Origin: Bacteroidales bacterium
Lineage (GTDB): Bacteria; Bacteroidota; Bacteroidia; Bacteroidales; F082
Assembly (NCBI GenBank): GCA_023229245.1
Contig: JALNZU010000003.1
Coordinates: 88,955 to 152,954, forward strand
Direction of reading: 5' to 3'
DNA length: 64,000 bases
Positions 55,079-64,000 of the stretch are shown piece after piece; the stretch's first letter is position 1, and every line of letters starts with the position of its first letter. A program made the translations under genes and the position numbers. The notes beneath the pieces were generated by a model that was given only the letters and a program-made list of their open reading frames with translations, ran no database searches and was not told the origin of the DNA.

Positions 55079-55253
55079 CCCCCTCACTGTCTGATACCAT
55101 TTGTACTACTGTTCTAATCGTTTTACTAACAATACGTTAGCTATAGGCAATCAGATAACACATTTGCATCAGACACTGTATCAAAACGGCTTATTTTTGA
55201 GGGGTCGAACTATTCAGCTTTCGACCTCAGGCCTTTTAAATAAATTCAATAAA
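55079..55253 (+). promoter_or_regulatory. sufB leader with alternative pairings
   Basis: The 5' leader of the suf operon (about 170 bases). Two helices compete: CCCCTCA (55080-55086) can pair with TGAGGGG (55198-55204), while GGTCGAA (55203-55209) can pair with TTCGACC about 10 bases downstream (55220-55226). Both cannot form fully because they share bases. No known riboswitch was recognised. Whether the leader regulates the operon is a hypothesis. Confidence 0.4.
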
Positions 55254-56705
55254 ATGGATACAAAAAGTAGCACACAAATATTAGACGAGGTAACTCAAAG
55301 CGAATATAAATACGGTTTTTTCACTGATATAGAGACTGAATTTGCTCCTAAGGGATTAAATGAAGACATCATTCGTTTTATCTCTACCCGAAAAGAAGAG
55401 CCGGAATGGATGCTTGAGTTTCGTCTAAAAGCTTTCAGACATTGGCAAACCATGAAAGAACCCGAGTGGGGTCATTTAGATTTCCCAAGAGCCGACTATC
55501 AGGACATCATTTATTATGCCGCTCCCAAACAAAAAAAAGAGTTGGCCAGTTTAGATGAGGTTGATCCTGAGCTCATAGATACGTTTAACAAATTAGGTAT
55601 TTCGTTAGAAGAGCAGAAGCGCCTTTCGGGGGTAGCTGTTGATGCGGTTATTGACAGTGTATCGGTAAAGACTACCTTTCAGGACACTTTAGCTAAGCAC
55701 GGTATTATCTTTTCATCATTCAGTTCGGCCGTACGTGAACATCCCGAGTTGGTTAAAAAATATATGGGGACTGTAGTACCCTATACCGATAATTTTTACG
55801 CCGCACTAAATTCGGCTGTTTTCAGCGATGGTTCGTTTTGTTATATTCCTAAAGGTGTTCGTTGTCCGTTGGAGTTATCCACCTATTTTCGTATCAACGC
55901 AGCCAATACCGGGCAGTTTGAGCGCACACTTATCATAGCCGAAGAAGGCAGTTATGTAAGCTATCTTGAGGGCTGTACCGCTCCTATGCGCGACGAAAAC
56001 CAACTCCATGCCGCCGTAGTGGAGATCATTGCAATGGATGATGCAGAAGTGAAATATTCTACCGTACAAAACTGGTACCCTGGTGATAAAGAAGGTAAAG
56101 GCGGTGTATATAACTTAGTTACCAAACGTGGCTTATGCAAAGGACGTAACTCAAAGATATCATGGACACAGGTTGAAACCGGTAGTGCCATCACCTGGAA
56201 ATACCCAAGCTGCATCCTTCAAGGTGATCATTCAATAGGTGAGTTTTATTCCATAGCTGTAACCAATCATTTTCAGCAGGCCGATACGGGCACCAAAATG
56301 ATACATATGGGAAAAAACACACGTAGCACCATCATCTCCAAAGGTATCTCGGCTGGTAGAAGCAATAACAGCTATAGAGGATCGGTAAGAATGCTGCCGC
56401 GTGCTACGAATGCACGTAATTTCTCACAATGCGATTCATTATTGCTGGGCGATAAATGTGGCGCACATACATTCCCTTATATTGAAGCAAAAAATGAGAC
56501 AAGCATAGTCGAGCATGAAGCAACTACTTCAAAAATATCTGAAGATCAGCTATTCTATTGCAACCAGCGTGGGATTGATACCGAGAAAGCCATTGGGCTT
56601 ATAGTAAACGGTTATGCCAAAGATGTGCTGAACAAACTTCCGATGGAGTTTGCTGCCGAAGCCCGAAAATTATTGTCTATCACCCTTGAAGGCAGTGTAG
56701 GCTAA
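55254..56705 (+). CDS. sufB: Fe-S cluster assembly protein SufB
   Basis: Part of the SufBC2D scaffold that builds Fe-S clusters. I start at ATG 55254 (483 residues, normal for SufB), where [20 protein letters not shown] begins the conserved N-terminus; the upstream in-frame extension from 55101 lies in the leader. Motifs: [74 protein letters not shown], and C-terminal [22 protein letters not shown] with the conserved Cys. It is followed by sufC 47 bases on. Confidence 0.95.
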   Translation: MDTKSSTQILDEVTQSEYKYGFFTDIETEFAPKGLNEDIIRFISTRKEEPEWMLEFRLKAFRHWQTMKEPEWGHLDFPRADYQDIIYYAAPKQKKELASLDEVDPELIDTFNKLGISLEEQKRLSGVAVDAVIDSVSVKTTFQDTLAKHGIIFSSFSSAVREHPELVKKYMGTVVPYTDNFYAALNSAVFSDGSFCYIPKGVRCPLELSTYFRINAANTGQFERTLIIAEEGSYVSYLEGCTAPMRDENQLHAAVVEIIAMDDAEVKYSTVQNWYPGDKEGKGGVYNLVTKRGLCKGRNSKISWTQVETGSAITWKYPSCILQGDHSIGEFYSIAVTNHFQQADTGTKMIHMGKNTRSTIISKGISAGRSNNSYRGSVRMLPRATNARNFSQCDSLLLGDKCGAHTFPYIEAKNETSIVEHEATTSKISEDQLFYCNQRGIDTEKAIGLIVNGYAKDVLNKLPMEFAAEARKLLSITLEGSVG

Positions 56706-56752
56706 TAACAGAATTAAAATTAACGACTTAAAAACTACAATACAACATCAAT

Positions 56753-57508
56753 ATGTTACTCAATATAAAGAATTTGCATGTTTCAATCGATGGTAAGAAG
56801 ATCATCAGAGGCTTGAATTTAGGTGTTAACAAAGGTGAGATACACGCTATAATGGGGCCTAACGGTTCGGGTAAGAGCACGCTTGCCGCAGCTATCACAG
56901 GCCGTGAAGGATACGAGATCACAGAAGGCGAGATATGGTATAAAGACCAGATCATCAATGAAATGGAGCCTGATGTACGTGCCAACGAAGGTATTTTTCT
57001 AAGTTTCCAGTATCCGGTTGAGATACCCGGTGTAAGCATGACCAACTTCATGCGAACGGCTGTTAATGCCCGACGCGAATATCAGAAGCTACCCCCTATC
57101 CCTGCCGGTGAGTTCTTGAAAATGCTCGAAGAAAAGAAAAACTTAGTTGAGATACATTCAAAACTTGCCAATCGATCAGTTAATGAAGGATTCTCGGGAG
57201 GAGAAAAAAAACGCAACGAAATATTTCAATTAGCAGTCTTAAATCCTACATTAGCTATATTAGATGAAACCGATTCGGGCTTAGATATAGACGCATTAAA
57301 AGTTGTGGCTAAAGGCGTCAACCAACTGCGATCATCCGACAATGCATTCGTGATCATTACACACTATCAACGCCTGTTAGACTTTATTGTACCCGACTTT
57401 GTACATGTGCTTTACGAGGGTCGAATAGTGAAAACAGGTGGAAAAAACTTAGCCATAGAATTAGAAGAAAAAGGCTACGATTGGATAAAAGAATACCAAT
57501 TAACATAA
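56753..57508 (+). CDS. sufC: Fe-S cluster assembly ATPase SufC
   Basis: ABC-type ATPase that binds SufB and SufD. The 251-residue protein has Walker A MGPNGSGKSTLAAAITG, signature EGFSGGEKKRNEI, Walker B PTLAILDETDSGLDIDAL and the H-loop VIITHYQRLL. As in other SufC proteins, ILDETDSGLDID replaces the typical ABC D-loop spacing. It is 47 bases after sufB and 38 bases before the sufD start chosen here. Confidence 0.97.
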   Translation: MLLNIKNLHVSIDGKKIIRGLNLGVNKGEIHAIMGPNGSGKSTLAAAITGREGYEITEGEIWYKDQIINEMEPDVRANEGIFLSFQYPVEIPGVSMTNFMRTAVNARREYQKLPPIPAGEFLKMLEEKKNLVEIHSKLANRSVNEGFSGGEKKRNEIFQLAVLNPTLAILDETDSGLDIDALKVVAKGVNQLRSSDNAFVIITHYQRLLDFIVPDFVHVLYEGRIVKTGGKNLAIELEEKGYDWIKEYQLT

Positions 57509-57546
57509 CCATCTCTTGTAAAGAGACCTTTTTGAAAGTAAAAGTT

Positions 57547-58962
57547 ATGGACGTTCATACACAACAAATACAATCATTAGATGAGCTGTTGGCCGAGCAG
57601 TTTAACACTGCTTTTTCGCAGATCACAAAAAACGATATCCCCAAAGTAAGCCGGCTACGGGAAAAAGCATTCAACGATTTTCTAACGCAGGGCTTCCCCG
57701 ACACATCAATGGAAAAATGGCGTTTCTCTCAGATAGAAGATATATTGGAACTGTCTTTCCAGCATGAGTTGATGCCCGAAAAACCAACAGATAACCTGGA
57801 TGACCTCTTCCGCTGTGAGATACATAATTTCGAGTCGGAGATCATCTCGCTACTTAACGGATGGTACTACGAAAACAATGGAGGTGTAAAAATCACACAA
57901 CCCGGTGTGATCATTACCAGTATTCGAAACGCCATGGATGAATTTCCCGAATTGATAGAAAAATATTATGGCGAAATAGCTCATAGCAGGGATAATAGCT
58001 TTGTGAGCGTGAATACAGCTTTGGTACAGGACGGAGTACTGATCTATGTACCCGACAATGTAGTAGTTGACCAGATATATCAAATCATCAAACTGCTCAA
58101 TCATAAAGAGAATCATTTCGTTCAAAGCCGTATCCTGATCATATTAGGAAAAAACAGCAAGCTTAAGCTGATGCATTGCGATGATTCTATAAATCACCAT
58201 ACCAGCTTAGTCAACACGGTTAGCGAGATATTCATAGGCGAGAATGCCCAGCTTGAACTCTATAAGCTTCAAAACCTGAACGATCAGTCAGGGCTCGTCA
58301 ATTCTACCTTTATTCGACAGCAAGCCAACAGCACCGTTAAAAATAACACCTTAACCTTCAACTGTGGCCTGATTCGCAACAATATTGAAGTTGCCCTGGA
58401 TGGAAGCGGAGCTCATGCGGATGTGTTAGGTTTGTATCTGATGGATAAAGACCAGCATATAGACAATCAGATCAGATTACTGCATAACCAGCCGCACTGC
58501 ACCAGCAACGAACTGTTTAAAGGTATATTGGATGATGAGGCTTCTGCCGTATTCAACGGCTATATTTATGTAGCCCCAGATGCCCAGCAGACCAATGCTT
58601 ATCAGAACAACAACAATATATTGCTCAAGCCAAAAGCTACTATTAACACCATGCCTTTCCTGGAGATTTATGCCGATGATGTGAAATGCTCTCACGGTGC
58701 TACAGTAGGTCAGCTTGACGAGGAAGCGTTATTTTACCTCCGTTCGCGAGGTATCAGCAAAGAAAATGCACGGCTGTTAGTAATGTATGCCTTTGCCGCT
58801 GATATTATTAATCAGATTGGAATAGAACCATTACAAAAGCGTATTGATGATATGGTTAAAAAACGCCTTAGAGGCGAGTTATCCGTATGCGACAAATGTG
58901 TGTTACATTGTGGTAGCCCCGAAAAAGAGCTTTATTTTGATATTGATATGAGCCAACTATAG
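57547..58962 (+). CDS. sufD: Fe-S cluster assembly protein SufD
   Basis: SufB paralogue of the SufBC2D complex. The longest frame starts at 57481, inside sufC, but MDVHTQQIQSLDELL at 57547 is the better start (471 residues), avoiding the overlap. The beta-helix core includes FVSVNTALVQDGVLIYVPDN, NLNDQSGLVNSTFIRQQ, NDEASAVFNGYIYVAPDAQQ and the C-terminal SHGATVGQLDEEALFYLRSRGISKENARLLVMYAFA. The His of CSHGATVGQ is conserved. It is 5 bases before sufS, so co-transcribed. Confidence 0.95.
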   Translation: MDVHTQQIQSLDELLAEQFNTAFSQITKNDIPKVSRLREKAFNDFLTQGFPDTSMEKWRFSQIEDILELSFQHELMPEKPTDNLDDLFRCEIHNFESEIISLLNGWYYENNGGVKITQPGVIITSIRNAMDEFPELIEKYYGEIAHSRDNSFVSVNTALVQDGVLIYVPDNVVVDQIYQIIKLLNHKENHFVQSRILIILGKNSKLKLMHCDDSINHHTSLVNTVSEIFIGENAQLELYKLQNLNDQSGLVNSTFIRQQANSTVKNNTLTFNCGLIRNNIEVALDGSGAHADVLGLYLMDKDQHIDNQIRLLHNQPHCTSNELFKGILDDEASAVFNGYIYVAPDAQQTNAYQNNNNILLKPKATINTMPFLEIYADDVKCSHGATVGQLDEEALFYLRSRGISKENARLLVMYAFAADIINQIGIEPLQKRIDDMVKKRLRGELSVCDKCVLHCGSPEKELYFDIDMSQL

Positions 58963-58967
58963 AGTCT

Positions 58968-60194
58968 ATGAACCGCTTTGTTGAGCTACAGAATATCAGA
59001 GAGCAATTTCCTGCCATACAGCAGCAGGTGTATAACCAGTCGTTAGTCTACTTGGATAATGCAGCCACCACGCTCAAACCTAAAGCCGTCATCGACCGTA
59101 TCCATCACTATTACAGTATAGAGAACAGCAATATCCACAGAGGTGTTCATTATCTGAGTCAACAGGCTACAACAGCTTTCGAGCAGGCCCGGGCTTATGT
59201 GGCAAGCTATCTGAATGCAGCTTATCCTCATGAAGTGATCTTCACAAAAGGAGCTACGGAATCCATCAATTTAGTGGCTCATAGTTTAGGCGAGCTTCTG
59301 ATGGAGACAGGCGACAAGATATTGATCACAGCTATGGAACACCACAGTAATATGGTGCCCTGGCAGCAGTTGTGCAACCGAAAAGAAGGTGAATTGCTCA
59401 TAGCCGGTATGAATGAAGCCGGTGAAACAGATTTGGTGCATTATCGAAACTTATTGGAACAGAAACCAAAAATCGTAGCTCTGACCCATGTCTCTAACTC
59501 ATTAGGGACTATTAATCCGGTTCGGGAAATGATCGCCCTGGCACATCAACATCAAATACCGGTATTGATAGATGGTGCTCAATCTATAGTGCATCAACCG
59601 ATAGATGTACAAGAGTTGGATTGCGACTTTTTTGTCTTTTCCGGGCATAAGGTATATGGGCCTATGGGAGCAGGTGTGCTGTACGGGAAAACCCACTGGC
59701 TTGAAAAAATGCCACCCTATCAATACGGTGGTGAAATGGTTGATCAGGTAAGCTATGCGCATACCAGCTTCAACCAACTACCTTTCAAGTTCGAAGCCGG
59801 CACACCTAATGTAAGTGCTGTATTAGGATTGGAAGCAGCTTTGAGATTCATGCAGCAGACAGGGATAGAGCACATCAAAAGCTACGAACGAAATTTATTG
59901 GAGGAAGCAGAAAACGAATTAAAAAAGATACCATCTATGCGAATAATCGGGCAAGCAAAATCGAAAGCACCGGTTATCTCGTTTCTGATAGGCAATATAC
60001 ATCCATTCGATTTAGGTACACTCTTAGACAAAATGGGTATAGCCGTACGTACCGGTCACCACTGTGCCCAACCAGTTATGGATGCATTCGACATACCTGG
60101 AACTATACGGGCATCATTGGCAATGTATAATAACGCAGATGATATTCAACGATTTATTGCTGCAGTAAAGAAAGCTGCTGATATGTTAAGCTAA
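58968..60194 (+). CDS. sufS: Cysteine desulfurase SufS
   Basis: PLP-dependent class V aminotransferase-fold enzyme that liberates sulfur from cysteine. The 408-residue protein has YLDNAATTLKPKAVID, GATESINLVAHSL, ITAMEHHSNMVPWQQLC, DGAQSIVHQPIDVQELDCDFFVFSGHKVYGP (PLP-binding Lys in SGHKVYGP) and the active-site Cys loop VRTGHHCAQP near residue 360. The RTGHHCAQP motif is typical of group II (SufS) desulfurases. SufE, its sulfur acceptor, follows by 11 bases. Confidence 0.97.
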   Translation: MNRFVELQNIREQFPAIQQQVYNQSLVYLDNAATTLKPKAVIDRIHHYYSIENSNIHRGVHYLSQQATTAFEQARAYVASYLNAAYPHEVIFTKGATESINLVAHSLGELLMETGDKILITAMEHHSNMVPWQQLCNRKEGELLIAGMNEAGETDLVHYRNLLEQKPKIVALTHVSNSLGTINPVREMIALAHQHQIPVLIDGAQSIVHQPIDVQELDCDFFVFSGHKVYGPMGAGVLYGKTHWLEKMPPYQYGGEMVDQVSYAHTSFNQLPFKFEAGTPNVSAVLGLEAALRFMQQTGIEHIKSYERNLLEEAENELKKIPSMRIIGQAKSKAPVISFLIGNIHPFDLGTLLDKMGIAVRTGHHCAQPVMDAFDIPGTIRASLAMYNNADDIQRFIAAVKKAADMLS

Positions 60195-60205
60195 CACACA
60201 CGATC

Positions 60206-60631
60206 ATGACGATAGCAGAAATTGAACAACAGATCATTGAAGAGTTTGATATGTTTGACAACTGGTTAGACAAATACAATCTTTTGATTGAGATGGGTAA
60301 AGACATAGCTGTTATCCCTGAACGATTTAAGACCAACAATCATTTAATAAGTGGTTGTCAGTCGAGGGTTTGGCTTCATGCTGATCTTGTAAACGGAAAA
60401 CTAGTGTTCACTGCCGACAGTGATGCTGTGATCACCAAAGGCATCATCAACCTGCTTATTCGGGTACTCTCGGGTCAAAGTCCTGAGGATATATTGAAAG
60501 CCGAGCTTTCGTTTATCGACAAAATCGGACTGACCGAGCACTTGTCGCCTACCCGCTCAAACGGTCTGCTTTCGATGATCAAACAGATGAAATTATATGC
60601 GCAGGTGTTCAAGCTGACAACTGATAGCTGA
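60206..60631 (+). CDS. sufE: Sulfur acceptor protein SufE
   Basis: Accepts persulfide sulfur from SufS and passes it to SufB. The 141-residue protein matches SufE: DNWLDKYNLLIEMGKDI, LISGCQSRVWLHADL with the persulfide Cys in GCQS, FTADSDAVITKGIINLLIRVLSGQ and LTEHLSPTRSNGLLSMIKQMK. Gene spacing of 11 bases from sufS supports co-transcription. Confidence 0.95.
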   Translation: MTIAEIEQQIIEEFDMFDNWLDKYNLLIEMGKDIAVIPERFKTNNHLISGCQSRVWLHADLVNGKLVFTADSDAVITKGIINLLIRVLSGQSPEDILKAELSFIDKIGLTEHLSPTRSNGLLSMIKQMKLYAQVFKLTTDS

Positions 60632-60661
60632 CCCAAAAATTTAATCTTAATACTACTAATC

Positions 60662-60982
60662 ATGACTGATGAACAAAAATCCACTATAGAACGCAATGTT
60701 GTTACTGTGATAAAAACGGTATATGATCCCGAGATACCGGTCAATATATATGATTTAGGCTTGATTTATGAGATCACCGTCAGCGACGAGGCTGATGTCA
60801 AAGTGCTGATGACGCTTACCTCACCCAATTGTCCGGTAGCTGAAAGCATGCCACAAGAAGTACACGATAAAGTATCATTAATAACAAACGTACGTTCTGT
60901 TGATGTTGAGCTGACCTTCGAACCACCATGGGATCAGGATATGCTAAGTGAAGAGGCTATGCTAGAATTAGGGCTTCTATAA
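60662..60982 (+). CDS. sufT: SufT-like MIP18/DUF59 Fe-S assembly protein
   Basis: A 106-residue MIP18-family (DUF59) protein, proposed to aid Fe-S cluster maturation. The signature is VYDPEIPVNIYDLGLIYEI, then LMTLTSPNCPVAESMPQEV with the conserved Cys and VDVELTFEPPWDQDMLSEEA. It lies 30 bases after sufE as the last gene of the operon; SufT-like genes are often there in Bacteroidota. Its exact role (scaffold, carrier or chaperone) is not settled. Confidence 0.92.
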   Translation: MTDEQKSTIERNVVTVIKTVYDPEIPVNIYDLGLIYEITVSDEADVKVLMTLTSPNCPVAESMPQEVHDKVSLITNVRSVDVELTFEPPWDQDMLSEEAMLELGLL

Positions 60983-61146
60983 TCTACACGCTTCCCTTAA
61001 AAAAAATCAATGCGGTAATCTACTGACTCAAAGTCATTTATAACTGACTTTAGTTGGATGTTTGTACAAAATTTTCAGTTTCTTCCGATCGTTTCGTGCA
61101 TAATTCTGTAATTTTATCCTTTATTCACATACCAATCTCATTGAAA

Positions 61147-63495
61147 ATGAAAAGACAAAGTTTTCTACTTTTTTTTATACTGAGCTATTTAGCGCTTGGT
61201 GCACAGGAGGAATTAGGTTATTCACGTGTAAAAATTTCACTAATAGATAAAGGAATTTCTGAGTTAGCTGCTACCGGCATAGATGTGACGGAAGGTTTTT
61301 ACAAGGCGGATATTTTTTTAGAGACCGACCTTAGTTCGCTGGAGATAGCTGCACTTCAGGAAGCAGGCTTTGAGTTTCAAATACTCATTGATGATGTGTC
61401 GCATTTTTACGAACAAAGAGCCGAAGCTGAAAAAGACCTGCAAATTGTAAGAAGCCCTGCTGATGAGTTTCCTGTACCCGAAAACTGGGAATACGGCAGC
61501 ATGGGAGGATTTTATACTCTCGATCAGGTGATGGAGAAATTAGATTTTATGACCGCCACCTGGCCTGAATTTGTTAGTGAGAGGCAAATAATCGATCCCG
61601 AAAACCTTACTATCAACGGTCAACCCATGTGGTGGATCAAAATAAGCAACGAGGCCAATGGAATTGCTAACAAGCCGCAGGTGCTCTACACCTCACTTAT
61701 CCATTCCCGCGAAGGTATAGGAGTACAGCAGATGATATATTATATGTTCTGGCTTTTGGAGAATTACGAAAGCAACCCTACCGCAAAAACTATAGTAGAT
61801 AATATCGACCTTTATTTCATTCCTGTTATCAATCCCGATGGATATGTCCACAACCAGCAAACCAATCCCAATGGTGGTGGTATGTGGCGTAAGAATCGCC
61901 GCAATAACGGTGATGGAAGCTATGGAGTTGACTTGAACAGAAACTTCGGATACAAATGGGGGTACGACAATACAGGTTCATCGCCCGATCCATATTCAGA
62001 GACATATAGAGGCATTGCAGGCTTTAGTGAAATAGAAACCCAAAACATACGTCAGTTTGTGGAAACTCACGATTTTAAAATTGCACTAAACTATCACTCA
62101 TACAGCAATCTGTTGTTATATCCCTGGGGCTGGACGGCGATACCATGTGATGATGATGCCATTTTTGAAGCTTTTGCTATATTGATGACACGCGACAACA
62201 AATACACCTACGGCCCATCAAGTACTACTATCTATCCAACCAACGGAAGTTCGGACGATTATATGTATGGCGACAATGAAAACAAAGCCCCCATATTTGC
62301 GTATACCCCTGAAGTAGGTAGTAACAACGATGGATTCTGGCCATCAATAAGTCGCATCATACCCCTTTGTCAGGAGAATATGATACAAAATATATATGCC
62401 GCATTACTTGCTGGAAGCTATGGCAACATCACCGACAAAACCGAAACAATCATCAACCAGAAAGACTTCTATTTTGTTTTTGATCTGCAACGTTTAGGCT
62501 TGAGTGAGACCGATCACTGGAGCATCAGCATAGAAGAATCAGACGAATGGATAACGGCTACTGGCGATGTTATAACAACAGGCTATCTCAATATTATGGA
62601 AAGCTTGACTGATTCCATTTTAATCCAACTTGACCCTGCCATCTTATCAGGTCAATCGTTTCAATTTGTTGTCAAAGTTGACAATGGAAATTATGTACAA
62701 ACCGATACCATCACCAAGATGTTCGGTGCTACCACTATAGTTTTTGAAGATGAATGTAGCAGTCTGGATAACTGGATACCCGGCAATTGGGGACTTACGA
62801 CAGCTTCATTCATCAGTCCGCCAAGTTCTATTACCGACAGCCCTAACGGTAATTATCCCAACAACAACACAAATATCATCACTTTAGCAGAAGCTGTTGA
62901 CATACCAGAAACCTCATATGCACTATTAAGTTATTGGGCAAAATGGGATATTGAAGCAGGCTGGGATTATGCCCAGATTCTGATCAAGCCTGATAATGCC
63001 ATTGGCTGGACACCTTTAGAGGGGAAATATACTACTACAGGAACATCTTACCAGTCGCCGGGTAAGCCGGTCTATGACGGTACCTCAGGATGGGTGAAAG
63101 AAGAAATCGACCTGACCGACTATGCTGGCAGGAGCATTCAGCTACGCTTTCAATTAGTAAGCGATGTGTATGTAAATGGCGACGGATTTTATTTTGATGA
63201 CATACAAATTATTGCCCTTGATGTAGAAACAGGTATAGAAACACATACCTCTTCTTCACAACAGATACGGGTGTCACCTAATCCTGCAACGGAGATCATT
63301 ACTGTGTATGTTGATCATGCTTTTAAGACAGGGCAACATATGGAGATACTGGATATGGCCGGAAGACCAGTGATGCGGCTACAACCGCAGCCAGGGAGCC
63401 ATAGCCTTCAACAGGATATATCTCATCTTAAAAAAGGCATGTATTTGTTGCGTATAGAGGGAGTATCCAATGTACGCAAATTTGTAGTTCAATAG
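61147..63495 (+). CDS. Secreted M14 zinc carboxypeptidase with T9SS sorting domain
   Basis: A 782-residue exported peptidase. The frame is open from 61054, but the signal peptide MKRQSFLLFFILSYLALGAQ begins at 61147 and is used as the start. Zinc ligands: HSRE in SLIHSREGIGVQ and the later His in LNYHSYSNLLLYPWG; catalytic Glu in TPEVGSNNDGFW. The N-terminal ~90 residues resemble a propeptide. A beta-sandwich domain follows, with GWVKEEIDLTDYAGRSIQLRFQ and FYFDDIQI (MAM/choice-of-anchor-like). The last ~75 residues are a T9SS type A sorting domain (VSPNPATEIITVYV to the end, with LDMAGRPVMRL and LKKGMYLLRI). Extracellular protein degradation is likely. Confidence 0.93.
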   Translation: MKRQSFLLFFILSYLALGAQEELGYSRVKISLIDKGISELAATGIDVTEGFYKADIFLETDLSSLEIAALQEAGFEFQILIDDVSHFYEQRAEAEKDLQIVRSPADEFPVPENWEYGSMGGFYTLDQVMEKLDFMTATWPEFVSERQIIDPENLTINGQPMWWIKISNEANGIANKPQVLYTSLIHSREGIGVQQMIYYMFWLLENYESNPTAKTIVDNIDLYFIPVINPDGYVHNQQTNPNGGGMWRKNRRNNGDGSYGVDLNRNFGYKWGYDNTGSSPDPYSETYRGIAGFSEIETQNIRQFVETHDFKIALNYHSYSNLLLYPWGWTAIPCDDDAIFEAFAILMTRDNKYTYGPSSTTIYPTNGSSDDYMYGDNENKAPIFAYTPEVGSNNDGFWPSISRIIPLCQENMIQNIYAALLAGSYGNITDKTETIINQKDFYFVFDLQRLGLSETDHWSISIEESDEWITATGDVITTGYLNIMESLTDSILIQLDPAILSGQSFQFVVKVDNGNYVQTDTITKMFGATTIVFEDECSSLDNWIPGNWGLTTASFISPPSSITDSPNGNYPNNNTNIITLAEAVDIPETSYALLSYWAKWDIEAGWDYAQILIKPDNAIGWTPLEGKYTTTGTSYQSPGKPVYDGTSGWVKEEIDLTDYAGRSIQLRFQLVSDVYVNGDGFYFDDIQIIALDVETGIETHTSSSQQIRVSPNPATEIITVYVDHAFKTGQHMEILDMAGRPVMRLQPQPGSHSLQQDISHLKKGMYLLRIEGVSNVRKFVVQ

Positions 63496-63519
63496 AACAG
63501 TGTTTCTTCCGGTCAGCTG

Positions 63520-63915
63520 TTAATCCACTACTATAAGTCGGGTGCTACCGATTATTTCATCTCCCTGATAAAAAACAACGGTATATACTCCTTTGGTGAG
63601 TACGTTGTGATGTGTCAGCCTTTTCTTTATCCTGTCCTTATGGGCTATTTCCATTATCTGCCTACCATTGAGCTGAAAAACTCTCAAATAGCTAAAAGGC
63701 CGGGCAGCACTAAATACCAATTCCGATTGTTCTAATGCTGGATTAGGCCAAACAGTACAAGATGTTTCCAAACCCGATATCTCATGCAAGTTTATAAGCA
63801 TTGAGCGGCTGGCTTCAGCAGTATTGCCATAACGACCCAGATTCACCCTGTCGCCATTTGGGTGTGTTTCTAAGTAGGCACTTTCAGAAAATAGAATAAT
63901 TTTTAATTTTAGGGA
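63520..63915 (-). pseudogene. C-terminal remnant of a T9SS-sorted secreted protein
   Basis: The frame (longest ORF from GTG 63846) encodes the end of a T9SS cargo: VWPNPALEQSELVFSAARPF, LRVFQLNGRQIMEIAHK and LTKGVYTVVFYQGDEI are a type A sorting domain. Extending upstream to the in-frame TAA (63918-63916) adds YLETHPNGDRVNLGRYGNTAEASRS, a pattern usually found at the end of parallel beta-helix or similar secreted enzymes. There is no start codon suiting a full enzyme and no upstream coding sequence in frame before the window ends 82 bases later. Alternatively the stop is a sequencing or frameshift error and the main domain lies beyond the window. Confidence 0.55.
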
Positions 63916-64000
63916 TTAAAAACACCTTTCAACAATCTCCCTTTGGATAAAACCATCAAAAGGGGAATTTTTTTATCCAAGAAATCGTGTGTGGAAGAAG

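Noticed and set aside
55101..55253. In-frame N-terminal extension of sufB (51 codons)
   Set aside because: It lies in the leader between the promoter box and the conserved SufB start at 55254, lacks similarity to SufB N-termini, and is open probably by chance.
61030..61051. Hairpin after the suf operon
   Set aside because: AAAGTCA/TGACTTT is a short 7-bp stem with an 8-base loop and no T tract; too weak to call a terminator.
61054..61146. Upstream extension of the M14 carboxypeptidase
   Set aside because: The signal peptide starts at 61147; the upstream 31 residues would bury it.

Overview
The window is a chromosomal segment of a Bacteroidota bacterium, most likely from the Bacteroidales or a close relative; I cannot name the genus. 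The evidence is: T9SS-type C-terminal sorting domains on secreted enzymes, Bacteroidota-style promoter boxes (TAnnTTTG) upstream of many genes, an RprXY-type two-component pair, Omp28-like and DUF6029-like outer-membrane genes, PcrB-like geranylgeranylglyceryl-phosphate synthase and a SufBCDSE operon. Gene density is high, shine-dalgarno sequences are mostly absent, and I see no insertion sequence, prophage, CRISPR array, integrase or rRNA.

Layout. 1-6140: the end of a sugar transferase, then a leftward envelope operon (coaX, beta-barrel protein, TPR protein, lptC, CorC-like protein). 6247-10314: tRNA-Phe with terminator, pfkA-comB, and convergent aspS. 10783-15691: four exported proteins of unknown function, ending in a modular leucine-rich-repeat protein. 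16024-21583: a branched-chain acyl-CoA catabolic operon (3-methylcrotonyl-CoA carboxylase beta, enoyl-CoA hydratase, carboxylase alpha, acyl-CoA dehydrogenase). 21752-24366: a LiaF-like membrane protein with a LytS/LytTR two-component system. 24406-27033 (leftward): fRMsr, a divergent MntP-like protein, secreted endonuclease I, queD. 27395-28503: a glycogen-binding-domain protein, a thioesterase and tRNA-Pro. 28554-39554 (leftward): a PIF1-like helicase, an FG-GAP protein, a hybrid histidine kinase, a stand-alone receiver, DPP IV and GGGP synthase. 39644-43870 (leftward): manA, a TlpA-like thioredoxin, a DUF6029-type protein and an Omp28-like lipoprotein. 44048-45707: a LOG-family protein, a P-loop nucleotide kinase and dCMP deaminase. 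45857-51306: ahcY, DUF302, a beta-lactamase-fold hydrolase and the rprXY pair. 51405-51546: a promoter and terminator with no protein gene between them, a candidate small RNA. 51667-54883: pgi, a lipoprotein and a U32 peptidase-family protein. 55071-60982: the suf Fe-S assembly operon with a structured leader. 61147-64000: a secreted M14 carboxypeptidase with a sorting domain, and the orphaned C-terminal end of another sorted protein.

Most of this is conserved core metabolism and envelope biology. I did not find a convincing large undescribed system. The best leads are the candidate small RNA upstream of pgi, the four-gene exported/LRR locus, the MntP-like protein whose two signature aspartates are asparagines, the foldable suf leader, and the LiaF-LytS-LytTR module. 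Several gene starts were moved inward from the longest reading frame because of signal peptides, family length or promoter position; each is noted in its entry.
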